NCBI RefSeq assembly: GCF_025144335.1 | Contig: NZ_CP083539.1 | Location: forward strand, 32,501 to 96,500 | Source: Jannaschia sp. W003 | GTDB taxonomy: Bacteria; Pseudomonadota; Alphaproteobacteria; Rhodobacterales; Rhodobacteraceae | Reading direction: 5' to 3' | Length of the DNA: 64,000 bases | In this document: one piece after another, positions 63,982-64,000 of the stretch | How positions within the stretch are numbered: position 1 is the stretch's first letter | Layout: each line of letters begins with the position of its first letter | Made by a program: the position numbers and the translations under genes | The notes under the pieces: generated by a model | Database searches by the model: none | Seen by the model: the letters and a program-made list of their open reading frames with translations, nothing else | What the model was told of the DNA's origin: nothing

Positions 63982-64000
63982 GGCGCGGCGACGATGACAC
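63965..64000. promoter_or_regulatory. GTGTCAT repeats around the LacI start
   Basis: GTGTCATCG (63965-63973) and its complement CGATGACAC (63992-64000) form a 9-bp inverted repeat around the start codon, and a second direct GTGTCAT sits at 63975-63981, 10 bases after the first. Possible autoregulatory operator; part may lie beyond the window. Confidence 0.35.

Overview
This 64 kb window is very GC-rich (roughly 70% by eye). It reads as DNA from an alphaproteobacterium of the Rhodobacterales (Roseobacter/Paracoccus relatives). The grounds are the codon bias, the heterotetrameric sarcosine oxidase, the short bifunctional PutA with a divergent Lrp regulator, TRAP transporters, a LOV histidine kinase, and a plasmid-type rep/parAB module of the kind carried by Rhodobacterales extrachromosomal replicons. 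That module (24.9-28.7 kb) suggests the window comes from a plasmid or chromid. No rRNA, tRNA, IS element, prophage or CRISPR array was seen.

Layout. 0-1.3 kb: end of a lipid-kinase gene and a metallophosphoesterase. 1.35-24.8 kb: a large methylated-amine and proline catabolic region. It holds a glycine-betaine-type ABC transporter (binding protein, permease, ATPase), an Ldh-family dehydrogenase, a DUF3726 protein, a 547-residue protein of unknown function and an M19-like protein lacking its first metal motif. Divergent from these are soxBDAG and a SAM methyltransferase. A LOV kinase, an SDR, putA/putR, and a coupled pair of a DMGDH-like flavoprotein and an MttB-family methyltransferase follow. 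24.8-29.7 kb: replication and partition, made of a Rep_3-type initiator, an iteron and DnaA-box origin, parA and parB, then a PrlF/YhaV toxin-antitoxin pair. 29.7-35.0 kb: pstSCAB-phoU high-affinity phosphate uptake. 35.2-37.0 kb: a ROK regulator divergent from a FrcK-like kinase. 37.1-41.5 kb: three paralogous glycosyltransferases and a sulfotransferase. 41.6 kb: a small lipoprotein.

42.1-55.1 kb: one long plus-strand block with a TRAP transporter, an IclR regulator and a beta-oxidation set (bifunctional hydratase/dehydrogenase, thiolase, two acyl-CoA dehydrogenases, thioesterase, hydratase, flavin oxidoreductase, acyl-CoA ligase). Its content resembles the pimelate pimFABCDE operon, so uptake and degradation of a carboxylic or dicarboxylic acid is the best guess. 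55.2-58.9 kb: an MscS channel, an MDR-type oxidoreductase and a LysR regulator. 59.0-64.0 kb: a class II aldolase-family protein, a TRAP permease pair without a binding protein, an HSD10-like SDR and a LacI regulator.

The main theme is import and stepwise demethylation of betaine-type osmolytes feeding C1 units and glycine. The replicon's own maintenance genes and accessory uptake and catabolic modules are inserted beside it. The least understood items are the DUF3726/547-residue/degenerate-M19 trio, the SoxD subunit that lost most of its zinc ligands, the MttB/DMGDH pair with no corrinoid protein, and the inverted repeats that bracket both that pair and the replication module.
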